A DNA stretch of 6,373 bases. It comes from Clostridia bacterium. Lineage in GTDB: Bacteria > Bacillota > Clostridia > Lachnospirales > Anaerotignaceae. The notes below the pieces were generated by a model, which ran no database searches, was not told where the DNA came from, and was given only the letters and a program-made list of their open reading frames with translations. The stretch is from the NCBI GenBank assembly GCA_900757025.1, contig CAAEMG010000065.1, positions 1 to 6,373 of the forward strand, in the 5' to 3' direction. Of this stretch, positions 1-5,727 are shown one piece after another (within the stretch, counting starts at the first letter, position 1; every line of letters begins with the position of its first letter). The position numbers were made by a program, and so were the translations under genes.

Positions 1-890
1 ATATTTAATTTCCATCTGGATCCAAGGTATCCTCTTGGGTCGAAAGCCTCAGGCTTTTCTGAAAGAGATTTTCTTACTGCTGCTGTCATTGCAAGACGAA
101 TATCAGTATCCATATTTATTTTGCATACAGCCATTGAGGATGCCTTTCTGAGCATTTCAACAGGAATACCCTTTGCACCCTTAATCTGTCCGCCATATTC
201 GTTGCATGTAGCTACAGCGTTCTGGTCTACAGAAGATGCACCGTGAAGAACTATAGGATAGTTGTGGAAACCGGCAGCCTCAAGCTTTTCAGTTATAAGC
301 TGAAGTCTGTCAAAATCAAGCTTTGCCTCGCCTTTAAACTTGTATGCTCCGTGGCTTGTGCCTATTGCAACTGCAAGAGAATCAACGCCTGTTCTCTTAA
401 CAAAATCTACAGCCTGATCAGGGTCTGTGTAAGTTGCGTTTCCTGCCGCAACATTAACCTCATCTTCAACGCCGGCAAGTTTGCCAAGCTCAGCCTCAAC
501 CACTACTCCTCTTTCGTGAGCATAGTCAACAATTTCCTTTGTTTTGGCAACATTTTCTTCGTAATCGAAATGTGAACCATCAAACATAACAGATGTAAAA
601 CCTGCCTCTATACAAGCCTTGCAAGTTTCAAAATCAGGGCCATGGTCAAGATGAAGTGCAATATCAAGGCCTGTTTCTTCTACAGCAGCTTCTACCATCT
701 TTGTAAGGTAAAGCGGATGAGCATACTTTAAAGCACTTTTTGAAACCTGAAGAATAACAGCTGAATTCTGTTTTTTGCAGGCCTCAACAACACCCTGAAT
801 TATTTCCATATTGTTAATGTTAAAAGCTCCGATGGAATACTTTCCTTCATATGCTTTGGCAAACATTTCCTTTGTGGTTACTAATGCCAT
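1..890 (-). CDS. fba: Class II fructose-bisphosphate aldolase (3' end cut by window)
   Basis: Zinc-dependent aldolase of glycolysis and gluconeogenesis, cleaving fructose 1,6-bisphosphate to dihydroxyacetone phosphate and glyceraldehyde 3-phosphate in the cytosol. The translated 296 residues carry the family signatures in order: HLDHG at 80-84 (catalytic Asp82, metal ligand His83), MFDGSH at 102-107, EAELG at 132-136, GTSHG at 177-181 (His180 metal ligand), LHGASS at 215-220 (His216 metal ligand) and NMDTD at 259-263 in the phosphate-binding region. Ligand roles are assigned by family alignment from memory. The ATG at 890 is preceded by GGGTGG about 8 nt upstream. The family is usually about 285-330 aa, so only a short C-terminal piece is missing. 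The visible tail after YLG reads SRWKLN; many relatives that I recall have a PAR-type sequence there. Fructose- rather than tagatose-bisphosphate specificity cannot be proved from sequence alone. Confidence 0.95.
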   Translation of the reverse strand, partial: MALVTTKEMFAKAYEGKYSIGAFNINNMEIIQGVVEACKKQNSAVILQVSKSALKYAHPLYLTKMVEAAVEETGLDIALHLDHGPDFETCKACIEAGFTSVMFDGSHFDYEENVAKTKEIVDYAHERGVVVEAELGKLAGVEDEVNVAAGNATYTDPDQAVDFVKRTGVDSLAVAIGTSHGAYKFKGEAKLDFDRLQLITEKLEAAGFHNYPIVLHGASSVDQNAVATCNEYGGQIKGAKGIPVEMLRKASSMAVCKINMDTDIRLAMTAAVRKSLSEKPEAFDPRGYLGSRWKLN

Positions 891-948
891 TATAATTACC
901 ACCCTTCATAATTTAATTTAAGAAGTTTTGTATAAACACTATGATATT

Positions 949-977
949 ATTATAATACTTTTAATTAATTTATACAA
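949..977 (-). promoter_or_regulatory. Sigma-A type promoter of fba
   Basis: On the minus strand a TTGTAT -35 box (972-977) and a perfect TATAAT -10 box (949-954) are separated by exactly 17 bp. Transcription would start near 942 and give a leader of about 50 nt before the aldolase ATG. The -35 box matches the consensus at only three of six positions, so the call rests mainly on the -10 box, the spacing and the location. Confidence 0.7.
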
Positions 978-1000
978 GGAAATTAATTTCATTTATACTA

Positions 1001-1029
1001 TTTCCATATTTGAATTTATGTGCTATAAT
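1001..1029 (+). promoter_or_regulatory. Extended -10 promoter of the lspA-like gene
   Basis: TTTCCA (1001-1006, four of six -35 matches) and TATAAT (1024-1029) are 17 bp apart. A TG dinucleotide at 1021-1022 forms an extended -10 element. The predicted start near 1036 leaves about 22 nt before the ATG at 1058. This argues against the upstream in-frame TTG at 1010, which lies inside the promoter. The promoter diverges from that of fba, with the two -35 boxes 23 bp apart. Confidence 0.7.
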
Positions 1030-1057
1030 GATAGACATAAAGACGAAAGGAAATAAA

Positions 1058-1561
1058 ATGTATGTCAAAAAATTGAAATTACATCTTCTTTTGGGCATAC
1101 AGTATAAAAAAATGATTTTTTTATTAATTATTCTTGCAATTTTGACAGCAGATATGTATACTAAGAGATGTGTGAATGAACAATTTGCTGTTGAAGAAAA
1201 GAAAGAACTTATTAAAAACCATATTGAAATATGGCATAAAAAAAACACCGGTTTTTCTTTCAGTCTTCACAGCGGGCATATTAAGCTTGTTTCTTTTGTT
1301 GCCTCTGCTCTTACGGCTGCGGCTTCCATATGGCTTATAAAGCTCATTCCGCAAAAAGGTCATAATTTTCTTAAACTCGGTCTTTCTTTTTCAATAGGCG
1401 GAGCTTTGGGAAATCTTTATGAACGCCTTTTTAAAAAATCAGTTACCGACTTTATATTTATAAAGTTCAAAAATGCGCCGATATTTAATGTGGCTGATAT
1501 ATTTATATTCTTTGGAAATTTGATTATATTGGCAACAACAAATTTCAAAAAACGCATATAA
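1058..1561 (+). CDS. lspA: Signal peptidase II (LspA) family protein, divergent
   Basis: A 167-residue membrane protein with the layout of lipoprotein signal peptidase, an aspartyl protease that removes signal peptides from prolipoproteins at the lipid-modified cysteine. About four membrane segments are visible (18-34, 76-97, 105-121, 143-161). Family motifs are ADMYTK at 31-36, NTGFSFS at 63-69 (NxGxxFS-like), GGALGNLYER at 114-123, TDF at 130-132 and FNVAD at 143-147. Asp131 and Asp147 would be the catalytic pair. Oddities: Glu122 stands where the GNxxDR motif usually has Asp, and the loop between the first two segments is long and charged. I chose the ATG at 1058 because AAAGGA lies 6 nt upstream and the promoter precludes the TTG at 1010. 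It may be a second, specialised LspA paralogue rather than the housekeeping copy. A lipoprotein gene, a natural class of substrate, lies about 280 bp downstream. Confidence 0.85.
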   Translation: MYVKKLKLHLLLGIQYKKMIFLLIILAILTADMYTKRCVNEQFAVEEKKELIKNHIEIWHKKNTGFSFSLHSGHIKLVSFVASALTAAASIWLIKLIPQKGHNFLKLGLSFSIGGALGNLYERLFKKSVTDFIFIKFKNAPIFNVADIFIFFGNLIILATTNFKKRI

Positions 1562-1562
1562 T
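1557..1562 (+). promoter_or_regulatory. -10 box of the 6S RNA promoter
   Basis: A perfect TATAAT spans the lspA stop codon (TAA at 1559-1561) and would start transcription near 1569, matching the expected 5' end of the 6S RNA. The -35 region is weak: ACAACA at 16 bp spacing matches three of six, and the better TTGGCA at 1529-1534 is too far away at 22 bp. The call depends on the -10 box and the RNA boundary. Confidence 0.55.
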
Positions 1563-1568
1563 ATTGTT

Positions 1569-1757
1569 AAAAGACCTGAGGTGTGCGCCTACCTGTTGTT
1601 TTGAACCTACATTTCTTAAACGGGAGCTTTACACACCAAAAGTATGTCAGGCCTCTTACTAATTCCCTTTGGGCAGAGGAAGGCAGATCTTAAGGTTGCG
1701 AGCACCCACCTAGCTCAGGCTAGGTGTCAGAAAACAGGAACGGCACTTCGGGTTTTT
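1569..1757 (+). ncRNA. ssrS: 6S RNA
   Basis: 6S RNA is a promoter-mimicking RNA that binds sigma-A (sigma-70) RNA polymerase and restrains transcription when growth slows. The roughly 190-nt length and fold fit. The closing stem pairs 1575-1584 (CCTGAGGTGT) with 1743-1752, and flanking A/T bases extend it into the T-run at 1753-1758. A second helix pairs CCTGTT at 1592-1597 with AACAGG at 1733-1738. A large open central region follows, with a perfect 8-bp hairpin on its 3' side (1707-1714 with 1719-1726, loop TCAG). The order of conserved blocks resembles the E. coli 6S ends, such as CTGAGATG and GGCATCTCGGAG. No credible protein is encoded here; an overlapping open frame from 1644 is a by-product. 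Ends are approximate to a few bases. The call comes from structure and recalled family sequence, not from a covariance search. Confidence 0.85.
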
Positions 1758-1766
1758 TATATTTTT

Positions 1767-1789
1767 GAAGGCATTTGCCTTCTTTTTTT
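1767..1789 (+). terminator. Intrinsic terminator after the 6S RNA
   Basis: GAAGGC (1767-1772) and GCCTTC (1777-1782) form a 6-bp stem with an ATTT loop, followed by seven T residues. It lies just past the 6S RNA, whose own closing stem plus T-run at 1753-1758 could act as a first terminator. It separates the 6S unit from the lipoprotein gene, so that gene needs its own promoter or read-through; I could not find a convincing promoter in 1790-1842. Confidence 0.8.
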
Positions 1790-1842
1790 ATGCCCTTTTT
1801 CATATATAAATTTTAAGTACAAGTTTACGGAGGGCAAAAAAA

Positions 1843-2628
1843 ATGAAAAAATTATTATTAATATTATCTTTTATTCTGCTTTGCGGCTGTTCGCCAAATA
1901 AGCCCGCTCAGATAATAACAGAAAACAACATTTCAATAGAAACAACTTACGGCGAAAACATGACCGTAAGCAGGGCTTTGGCTGCAAAAATGCTTTGCCT
2001 TATTTTCTTCCCTAATGAAAATCCAACAACAAATCATTTTTCAGACATATCGGAAAAAGATTGGTACTACAAGTATGCAAATATTATGTTTGAAAAAAAA
2101 ATAATGGTTGGAAATGAAGGATTATTTTCCCCTATTGAGCCAATTACATATATCGAAGGCATGAAAGCCGTTAAACGTCTGGGCGGAAATGACGTTAAAT
2201 ATAACAGCAAAGATGCAGCAACCGCCATAGGCTACAACGCATGGCTGAAAATGATAATATCTTTGGCAGAAAAAAAGAATATAGAACTTACAAAAAGCAC
2301 ACTGAATATATTTTCAATAGGCGACGGAGAAAACAGTAAACTTATGACCGTATGCACCGATAAAGGCATTTACGATTATTCCGGACTTGGAATGGAGAGC
2401 TGCGTAGACAAAGAAATTTCGGTATGTGTCAAAAATAATGACATTGCATATATAGAAAACATAACATCACAAACAGGTACATTTAAAAATATAGAAATTA
2501 AAAAAACAGAAAACAGTGTTTCCGCCGAATTATTCGGCATTAAAAGAACCTTTGAATGTACCCTTCCCTTTAGCAACGGAAAACACGACATAACAACCGA
2601 AAACGGAAAAATAATAGAAATACACTAA
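1843..2628 (+). CDS. Putative lipoprotein with S-layer-homology (SLH) sequence
   Basis: A 261-residue predicted exported lipoprotein. The N-terminus is a lipoprotein signal peptide: MKK, a hydrophobic run, then LCGC at 13-16, with Cys16 the likely lipidation site. Residues 41-53 (VSRALAAKML) look like the end of one SLH repeat. Residues 66-113 form a fairly complete second repeat: FSDIS, DWYYKYA, a glycine turn (MVGNEGLFSP) and ITYIEGMKAVKRL. SLH repeats usually bind cell-wall secondary polymers. Residues 125-261 are not a domain I can name with certainty. The stretch with TDKGIYDYSGLGMES and VDKEISV resembles, from memory, the segment before the SpoIID/LytB domain in larger clostridial SLH proteins, but no SpoIID domain follows. 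GGAGGG at 1829-1834 sits 8 nt before the ATG, a strong ribosome site. The upstream lspA-like gene could process it. The cellular role is unknown. Confidence 0.75.
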   Translation: MKKLLLILSFILLCGCSPNKPAQIITENNISIETTYGENMTVSRALAAKMLCLIFFPNENPTTNHFSDISEKDWYYKYANIMFEKKIMVGNEGLFSPIEPITYIEGMKAVKRLGGNDVKYNSKDAATAIGYNAWLKMIISLAEKKNIELTKSTLNIFSIGDGENSKLMTVCTDKGIYDYSGLGMESCVDKEISVCVKNNDIAYIENITSQTGTFKNIEIKKTENSVSAELFGIKRTFECTLPFSNGKHDITTENGKIIEIH

Positions 2629-2631
2629 AAA

Positions 2632-2660
2632 AAGAGATACGGCACAAAACCGTATCTCTT
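2632..2660. terminator. Bidirectional terminator between convergent genes
   Basis: A perfect 11-bp stem (2632-2642 with 2650-2660, AAGAGATACGG and its complement) has a 7-nt loop. On the minus strand it is followed by a T-run (complement of the A-run at 2627-2633), making it a strong terminator for the dctQM operon, which ends at 2689. On the plus strand the following AATTTTATAC is a weaker T-rich tail ending the lipoprotein transcript. Confidence 0.9.
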
Positions 2661-2688
2661 AATTTTATACTTATTTTTATTATTCTGC

Positions 2689-3969
2689 TTACGCAATACC
2701 CATAAGCTGTGGGAAGAAAAGTGAAATAGCAGGTATATATGTGATAAGCAAAAGTGCAATGAGGTTTGCAATAAGAAGCCATACAACACCTTTAATAATC
2801 TGCTCAATACTAATCTTAGCAACACCACAGGCAACGAAGAGGTTAACACCAAGAGGAGGTGTTGACATACCGATTGCAAGGTTAACAACCATGATGATAC
2901 CGAAGTGGATAGGGTTAACACCAAGCTGTGTAACGATTGGTAAGAATATAGGTGTAAGAATAATGATTGCAGCCTGTGTTTCCATAAGGCATCCAACGAT
3001 AAGAAGAAGGATGTTGATAAGCATAAGAACTGCAAGTTTGCTCTGTGTAAGGCCAAGAATACCTGCTGCGATAGCATCTGGAATTCTTTCTGCTGTAAGT
3101 AACCAGCTGAAGCCTGATGATGTACCGATAATCATCATAACCATAGCTGTTGATTTTCCGGCAGCCATGAAAAGACCAGGAAGGTCTGAAAACTTCATTT
3201 CTCTGTAAACGAAAAGACCAACTATAAAACCATAAACAACGGCAACAGCAGCTGCCTCTGTCGGTGTAAAGATACCGCCATAAATACCGCCAAGGATAAT
3301 AACAGGCATGATAAGAGCAGCTAAAGCACTCTTAAATGATCTTGCAACATGACCTAAGTCAAATTTTCTCTTAATGCCATAGCCATGTTTTTTAGCTGTT
3401 ATGTAGCAAACAATCATAAGAGAGATACCAACTAAGATACCAGGGCCGAAACCTGCGGCGAAAAGACCCGAAATAGATACACCGCCAACAACACCGAAGT
3501 TAACCATAGGAATTGATGGAGGAATGATAACGCCGATAGCACCGGCAACAGCCATAACAGCTGCGGCAAATGCTCTGTCATATCCCTGTTCAACCATAGA
3601 TGGAATCATAATACCGCCGATAGCGGCAACAGTAGCAGGGCCTGAACCCGAAATAGCAGCGAAGAACATACAAGTAAGTACGGCTGCCATTGCAAGACCG
3701 CCTGTAACGTGGCCTATAAGAGCATCACAGAAGTCGATAAGTCTTTTTGAAATACCGCCTGCTTCCATAAGGTTACCTGCAATCATGAAAAGAGGAACCG
3801 CAAGAATAGGGAATGAGTCGATAGCTGTAAAAAGTCTCTGTACAACAACTACAACAGGTGTTGAGCTGCCAAGTGTAAGAGCAATAATACTTGATGCCGC
3901 AAGAACAACCCAAATTGGGAAGCCGAGGACAGCTAAAATTGCAAATGAAATAAATAAGTAATGTGACAT
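2689..3969 (-). CDS. dctM: TRAP transporter large permease subunit, DctM family
   Basis: The 12-segment-type large membrane subunit of a tripartite ATP-independent periplasmic (TRAP) transporter, a secondary, typically sodium-coupled, importer of organic acids such as C4-dicarboxylates or sialic acid. At 426 residues it is full length for the family and strongly hydrophobic throughout. Recognisable blocks: FPILAVPLFMIAGNLM at 53-68, GSGPAT at 108-113, IIPPSIP at 148-154, the GVSISGLFAAGFGPG block at 163-177, GGIFTPTEAAA at 231-241, LMETQAA at 328-334 and STPPLG at 369-374. The ATG overlaps the dctQ stop (TAATG) and an AAGGAGG site inside the end of dctQ serves it, indicating translational coupling. 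A terminator hairpin follows 29 nt after the stop. The substrate cannot be read from this subunit, and the symbol is the family name only. Confidence 0.95.
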   Translation of the reverse strand: MSHYLFISFAILAVLGFPIWVVLAASSIIALTLGSSTPVVVVVQRLFTAIDSFPILAVPLFMIAGNLMEAGGISKRLIDFCDALIGHVTGGLAMAAVLTCMFFAAISGSGPATVAAIGGIMIPSMVEQGYDRAFAAAVMAVAGAIGVIIPPSIPMVNFGVVGGVSISGLFAAGFGPGILVGISLMIVCYITAKKHGYGIKRKFDLGHVARSFKSALAALIMPVIILGGIYGGIFTPTEAAAVAVVYGFIVGLFVYREMKFSDLPGLFMAAGKSTAMVMMIIGTSSGFSWLLTAERIPDAIAAGILGLTQSKLAVLMLINILLLIVGCLMETQAAIIILTPIFLPIVTQLGVNPIHFGIIMVVNLAIGMSTPPLGVNLFVACGVAKISIEQIIKGVVWLLIANLIALLLITYIPAISLFFPQLMGIA

Positions 3970-4463
3970 TATTCAGCAGCCTCCTTTTTCTCCTCAACTT
4001 TGTTGAAATTCTTTATTTCAACAATAATTTCTTCAATATGTCTGATAATGAAGAAAACCATACCAACAGGAATAGCTGCATACATATAACCCATAGGTAT
4101 ACGCATAGCAGGTGAAAGCTGACCTTTTGCAAGCTGTGTGCTTACAATGTCGATACCGTATTTAAGAATTACGGCACAAACAACAGTGCTTACAATAAGA
4201 ACGAAAAGGTTAAGAACCTTCTGTGCTTTTTTAGGAAGAAGAAGTGCGAAAGCCTCAATACCGATATGAGCGCCTCTTCTTACGCCGTATGCACCGCCGA
4301 TAAATGCTGTCCAGACAAGAAGATATCTTGATGCCTCTTCTGACCAAGGAAGAGATGCGTGAAGAACAAATCTGAACACAACCTGAACGAAGAGAATTAT
4401 TGACATAGCCATAAGGAAAACTACGCAGCAATAACCTTCAAAATTTTCTAAGAACTTTTTCAA
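3969..4463 (-). CDS. dctQ: TRAP transporter small permease subunit, DctQ family
   Basis: The four-segment small membrane subunit that pairs with DctM. The 164 residues show hydrophobic segments at about 12-33, 46-63, 84-104 and 124-143, with family motifs PWSEEASRYLLVW at 39-51, RRGAHIGIE at 62-70 and IPMGYMYAAIPVG at 122-134, followed by a charged C-terminal tail rich in Lys and Glu. The start is TTG at 4463, chosen because AGGAGGGG lies 8 nt upstream and no in-frame ATG fits the family N-terminus. It overlaps dctM by one base. A binding protein (DctP) gene normally sits beside this pair, but none is seen within 570 bp upstream or downstream in this window, so the partner is probably encoded elsewhere. 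Likely transcribed from the promoter at 4910-4938. Confidence 0.93.
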   Translation of the reverse strand: MKKFLENFEGYCCVVFLMAMSIILFVQVVFRFVLHASLPWSEEASRYLLVWTAFIGGAYGVRRGAHIGIEAFALLLPKKAQKVLNLFVLIVSTVVCAVILKYGIDIVSTQLAKGQLSPAMRIPMGYMYAAIPVGMVFFIIRHIEEIIVEIKNFNKVEEKKEAAE

Positions 4464-4469
4464 AGTCTG

Positions 4470-4477
4470 CCCCTCCT
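4470..4477 (-). promoter_or_regulatory. Strong ribosome binding site deciding the dctQ TTG start
   Basis: AGGAGGGG on the minus strand, with 8 nt from the end of AGGAGG to the TTG codon at 4463-4461. Its strength and spacing support initiation at TTG rather than at a later codon, which would remove part of the N-terminal region before the first membrane segment. Confidence 0.8.
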
Positions 4478-4689
4478 AACTTTGACGCTGTTTTCAAACG
4501 CCAAGTAATAATAAAATAATAGTATAATTTCGTGTGCAAAAGCACAATTTCGGACTGCTTTTTCAAAACCACAAGTAACCACACAAATGCTTCTGAAAAA
4601 ACTTTTGTTTTGCGACACATCTTTTTACCCGAAAGCTTTGCCGCATTTTTTATTTTATTTGCCTGCCTACCCAAGCCGACAAATAAAAC

Positions 4690-4715
4690 TGAGCTTTTAG
4701 CCGAAATAAAGCTCA
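4690..4715. repeat. 8-bp inverted repeat in the dctQ leader
   Basis: TGAGCTTT (4690-4697) and AAAGCTCA (4708-4715) are perfect inverse complements around a 10-nt loop. No T-run follows on either strand, so it does not look like a terminator. It could be an RNA hairpin or a protein-binding site. Confidence 0.5.
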
Positions 4716-4760
4716 ATGCTATATAATAGGATGTCAAACAAATCCTAAAAGCATTTAAAA

Positions 4761-4833
4761 ATTCAGTCAATATAAATTTTTGAGCTGTTTTCATACCCGT
4801 TTAAAAGCTACAAAAATGAGTTTCGGACTGAAT
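4761..4833. repeat. Large imperfect inverted repeat in the dctQ leader
   Basis: The outer arms ATTCAGTC (4761-4768) and GACTGAAT (4826-4833) are perfect complements. The inner arms TTTTTGAGCT (4777-4786) and AGCTACAAAAA (4806-4816) pair over 10 bp with one bulged A. The loop contains the ATG of the doubtful 118-codon frame. In a minus-strand transcript starting near 4903 this would fold as a two-tier hairpin 70-140 nt from the 5' end. The function is unknown. Confidence 0.5.
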
Positions 4834-4909
4834 ATAAGCATACATAAATAAGTCTCTTGAAATTTACCCATAAATCAATATAACTTATTAATATTTAACT
4901 CTTGCAGTT

Positions 4910-4938
4910 ATTATACACTATAAATATACTTTTTTCAA
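4910..4938 (-). promoter_or_regulatory. Near-consensus sigma-A promoter upstream of dctQM
   Basis: TTGAAA (4933-4938, five of six) and TATAAT (4910-4915, perfect) are 17 bp apart on the minus strand, the best promoter in the window by inspection. Transcription would start near 4903. It lies just after the HAD phosphatase gene and points at dctQ, making it the likely operon promoter. A second, weaker candidate lies closer to dctQ (TTGTGC 4542-4547 with TATACT 4521-4526, only 15 bp apart). Confidence 0.75.
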
Positions 4939-5032
4939 TACAAACATATACATTTTTTTACCATTTTATTTAAAAAACTTTATCTTTTTATTAACAATCC
5001 CTGTCATTTTGCACAATTTGCATACAAAGTTT

Positions 5033-5686
5033 TCATTCATACCTTACAACGATTTTATATGCGTCCATAAAATCTGCCATAATATCATCACAAACTTCTT
5101 TCAAACAATGCAATTCGCCAATATTTTCGCTTTCTTCAATTCCTATAACTCTCATTCCTGCCTCTTTTGCACTTTTGCACGCACCGGAAAGGTCATCAAA
5201 CGCAATACACATGCACGGCTGTACATTAAGCTTTTTTGCTGTATAAATATACACCTGCTTATTGTTCTTGTTCATCTTTTCCTCTCCGCAGTATACAAAA
5301 TCATCAAAAAGCTCAAAAAGCCCGTTATTTTTCAAAAATGCCTCACACATTTCTCTTACACTGCTTGTAAGAATTGCGGTTTTTATGCCTTTTTGTCTCA
5401 TTTTTAACAAAAATTCCTTTATTCCTCTCTTCGGCTTTATATTATGCCCATATTCATATATCGCTTCTTTTGTAAATTCTTTATCAAGTTCATCTGCTGT
5501 TTTTCCTGTGTTAAAGTTGTTTGCTATGTATTCCACACATTCTCTGTATGTAAGCATTTTTATTGCCTGTCTGTATTTTTCGTCAACTTTTATTCCGTAT
5601 CTTCCCAAAACTTTGTCATCAACTTTTTTCCATACGCCTACAGAGTCGGCTATTGTTCCGTCCAAATCAAATATTGCACCTTTCAT
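5033..5686 (-). CDS. HAD-superfamily phosphatase, beta-phosphoglucomutase-like
   Basis: A 217-residue soluble HAD subfamily IA hydrolase, a phosphatase or phosphomutase acting through an aspartyl-phosphate intermediate. Motif I is DLDGT at 7-11 (nucleophile Asp7, acid/base Asp9). Residues about 15-85 form the small helical cap. Motif II is ILTSS at 105-109, motif III is probably a lysine around 138-143 (KMNKNNK), and motif IV is FDDLSGACKSAKEAGM at 163-178 (Asp164/Asp165 binding magnesium). This layout matches the family of beta-phosphoglucomutase, phosphoglycolate phosphatase and sugar-phosphate phosphatases, but the cap residues do not let me choose a substrate. GGAGG sits 5 nt before the ATG. 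It has its own divergent promoter at 5728-5757 and is upstream of, but separately promoted from, dctQM. No strong terminator follows; only AAACTTT/AAAGTTT arms (4975-4981, 5026-5032) with a long loop are seen. Confidence 0.88.
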   Translation of the reverse strand: MKGAIFDLDGTIADSVGVWKKVDDKVLGRYGIKVDEKYRQAIKMLTYRECVEYIANNFNTGKTADELDKEFTKEAIYEYGHNIKPKRGIKEFLLKMRQKGIKTAILTSSVREMCEAFLKNNGLFELFDDFVYCGEEKMNKNNKQVYIYTAKKLNVQPCMCIAFDDLSGACKSAKEAGMRVIGIEESENIGELHCLKEVCDDIMADFMDAYKIVVRYE

Positions 5687-5727
5687 TTCTTCCTCCCATA
5701 AATTGTTTTTTCTTTTTCTTCCTTAAT

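Larger units (their letters stand above)
4464..5032 (-). other. Long non-coding leader / intergenic region upstream of dctQ
   Basis: 569 bp without a convincing gene. An open frame of 118 codons on the minus strand (4794-4438) overlaps the start of dctQ, but its predicted protein matches nothing I know and its start has only a weak AAACGGG ahead of it. The stretch holds a near-consensus promoter (4910-4938), an imperfect 73-bp inverted repeat (4761-4833), an 8-bp inverted repeat (4690-4715), a small TGTGC/GCACA hairpin (4533-4546) and two direct copies of CAGTCCGAAA (minus strand). Its middle (about 4555-4715) is visibly less AT-rich than the part beyond 4840. If the promoter drives dctQM, the transcript carries a leader of about 440 nt, long enough for a regulatory RNA. 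Confidence 0.5.

Noticed and set aside
243..575. 110-codon plus-strand frame
   Set aside because: It is antisense to the strongly conserved aldolase coding sequence.
1010..1057. Upstream TTG start for the lspA-like gene
   Set aside because: The TTG lies upstream of the -10 box and has no ribosome site; the ATG at 1058 has AAAGGA at good spacing.
1644..1901. 85-codon plus-strand frame
   Set aside because: It runs through the 6S RNA, the terminator and the start of the lipoprotein gene; the RNA structure explains the sequence.
2741..3208. Plus-strand and alternative-frame open stretches inside dctM
   Set aside because: They are shadows of a full-length, well-matched permease on the minus strand.
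4732..4737. Perfect TTGACA on the minus strand as a dctQ promoter
   Set aside because: No acceptable -10 box lies 15-19 bp downstream of it.
4438..4794. 118-codon minus-strand frame across the dctQ leader and dctQ start
   Set aside because: It overlaps the start of dctQ and its strong ribosome site, has a poor ribosome site itself, and its protein resembles no known family. Its first codon falls in the loop of the large inverted repeat, so a leader-peptide role cannot be fully excluded, but coding is not supported.
4975..5032. AAACTTT/AAAGTTT arms as a terminator for the phosphatase gene
   Set aside because: The stem is only 7 AT-rich base pairs with a 44-nt loop, too weak to list as a feature.
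5009..5726. Plus-strand open frames opposite the phosphatase gene
   Set aside because: They are antisense to a frame with all HAD motifs in order; their hydrophobic composition is a by-product of the AT-rich opposite strand.
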